Shown here piece by piece: positions 22,154 to 22,925 of a stretch of DNA of 22,925 nt. The stretch is taken from the NCBI GenBank assembly GCA_900757505.1, contig CAAEOE010000046.1, positions 1 to 22,925 on the forward strand, read 5' to 3'. Each line of letters begins with the position of its first letter. Position 1 is the first letter of the stretch. A program made the translations under genes and the position numbers. The stretch is from an uncultured Collinsella sp. (GTDB lineage: Bacteria; Actinomycetota; Coriobacteriia; Coriobacteriales; Coriobacteriaceae). Below the pieces are notes generated by a model. The model was not told the DNA's origin, made no database searches, and saw nothing but the letters and a program-made list of their open reading frames with translations.

Positions 22154-22925
22154 CACCGGGCATCGCCCCCCCAAGCGGGGCGAACGTCGCGAAGGCAGCG
22201 CCCATCCCAAGTGGCGGCCCATGCGCCGCCCGGCTCGGTATGCACGTCGAAGTATCCCATTTTCGGGACAGCTAGCTCGGAGAGCAGCGCTTTCACGGTA
22301 CCCGCGTGAACGACGAAGACGGCGCGCCCACTCCCCTGGGCGCGCTCCGATTCGCACGCCTCCCGAAACGCCGCGATGACGCGGCGGGTGAAATCGCTCT
22401 TGCCCTCGCCATGCGGGCAGCGCGTCTCGCACCAGGAGTCTACCCAGGCGCGATAGCGCGCATCCTCTTTAAGCTCGGCGGCGCTTCGCCCCTCGAAGTC
22501 GCCGAAATCCATCTCGCGCAGACCGGGGCACGCCATAAGCTCCGCGTTCGGGAAGAGGATGCGCGCCGTCTGGTCGGTGCGGGCCATGCCGCTCGTGATA
22601 ACACGGAACACGTCACGATCGCACGCGAGGTCGCGCAAAGCGCGCTCGCCCGCACTCGACAGGGGCTCGTCGGTGCCCGCCCCGCTGTAGCGATGGTCTT
22701 CCGTGCCCGCCGTGGCACCATGGCGCACGAAGACGACTTCCAAAAGCGCACCCGCGCCCTGCGTCCCTCGAGGTGCATCGGCAAGGTTTCCTTTGATGAC
22801 CTGGGGAATCCCGCACGCCATGCGCACGACGACGTCGGCGCGCGCAGCGAGCGCGCATCCCAGGCGCCCCGCGCGCTCGCGCCATTGGGCGTCTTCCGCA
22901 CTCATGGGGACGACCCCCGAGCCGA
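22153..22925 (-). CDS. CobU-CobC fusion, cut by the right edge (alpha-ribazole phosphatase part complete)
   Basis: The complete C-terminal part is a histidine phosphatase of CobC type: FVRHGATAG with the catalytic His, YSGAGTDEPLSSAGERAL, LREMDFGDFEGRS, and the second His in VVHAGTVKALL. CobC removes phosphate from alpha-ribazole phosphate or adenosylcobalamin phosphate. In the same frame before it, and reaching the window edge without a stop, is GSGVVP-MSAEDAQWRERAGRLG and then RMACGIPQVIKG. These match the end of CobU, the adenosylcobinamide kinase/guanylyltransferase. A 15-residue linker joins them. The ATG at 22903-22905 is therefore probably internal and the gene partial at its 5' end. 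A frameshift-free fusion is what the sequence shows. Confidence 0.8.
   Translation of the reverse strand, partial: GSGVVPMSAEDAQWRERAGRLGCALAARADVVVRMACGIPQVIKGNLADAPRGTQGAGALLEVVFVRHGATAGTEDHRYSGAGTDEPLSSAGERALRDLACDRDVFRVITSGMARTDQTARILFPNAELMACPGLREMDFGDFEGRSAAELKEDARYRAWVDSWCETRCPHGEGKSDFTRRVIAAFREACESERAQGSGRAVFVVHAGTVKALLSELAVPKMGYFDVHTEPGGAWAATWDGRCLRDVRPAWGGDAR

Larger units (their letters stand above)
16430..22925. other. GC-rich cobalamin island with a sharp left boundary
   Basis: The base composition changes near 16.43 kb. My hand counts of G+C in 60-base lines give 29/60 (from 12301) and 35/60 (from 14581) to the left, against 45/60 (from 19201) and 44/60 (from 20581) to the right. 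Alanine codons shift toward GCG. The change coincides with the palindromic repeat and the istA fragment. All seven genes here are cobalamin genes on one strand. Acquisition from another high-GC anaerobe is inferred; the right boundary is outside the window. Confidence 0.6.

Overview
The window looks like a chromosomal piece of a high-GC Gram-positive anaerobe of the Coriobacteriia, most like Collinsella. That assignment is inference from gene content, gene style and repeat style; no 16S or other marker is present. Two parts differ clearly. Positions 1 to about 16.4 kb carry core genes of moderate GC. About 16.43 kb to the right edge is a markedly GC-richer cobalamin (vitamin B12) operon.

Layout. 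175-5862 (minus): priA-def, then a 360-bp gap holding a large nested palindrome, then fmt-rsmB overlapping by ATGA. This is the replication restart and N-terminal formyl-methionine gene set. 5952-7427 (minus): gltX. 7711-8991 (plus): metK, divergent from gltX, with a palindromic repeat between their promoters. 9335-10942 (plus): sdaA, a one-chain Fe-S L-serine dehydratase with an ACT domain. 11092-12807 (plus): a membrane-anchored L,D-transpeptidase. 12940-16345 (plus): a three-gene MacAB-like export operon (HlyD-type adaptor, ATPase, FtsX-type permease) with overlapping genes. 16358-16522: a palindromic repeat and a decayed IS21-family istA fragment. 16558-22925 (minus): cobU-cobC fusion (cut by the right edge), cbiB, cobD, cobQ, cobO, cbiC, cobK. 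Neighbours there touch or overlap by 8 nt or less.

The cob genes join aminopropanol phosphate to adenosylcobyric acid (cobD, cbiB), amidate the corrin ring (cobQ), adenosylate cobalt (cobO), activate and complete the nucleotide loop (cobU-cobC), and do two ring-forming steps (cbiC, cobK). The other ring genes, cobS, cobT and the operon promoter are not in the window. Abrupt composition change, the IS21 fragment and a repeat at the same boundary suggest the operon was acquired horizontally.

The most unusual signal is a pair of nested palindromes (2709-2845 and 9160-9278). They share a core hairpin whose stem differs between copies by fully compensatory changes, while each core is enclosed by a long inverted repeat unrelated to that of the other copy. 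Three further palindromic elements of two other families (102-168 and 16358-16426; 7509-7604) sit in intergenic spaces, several just after stop codons.
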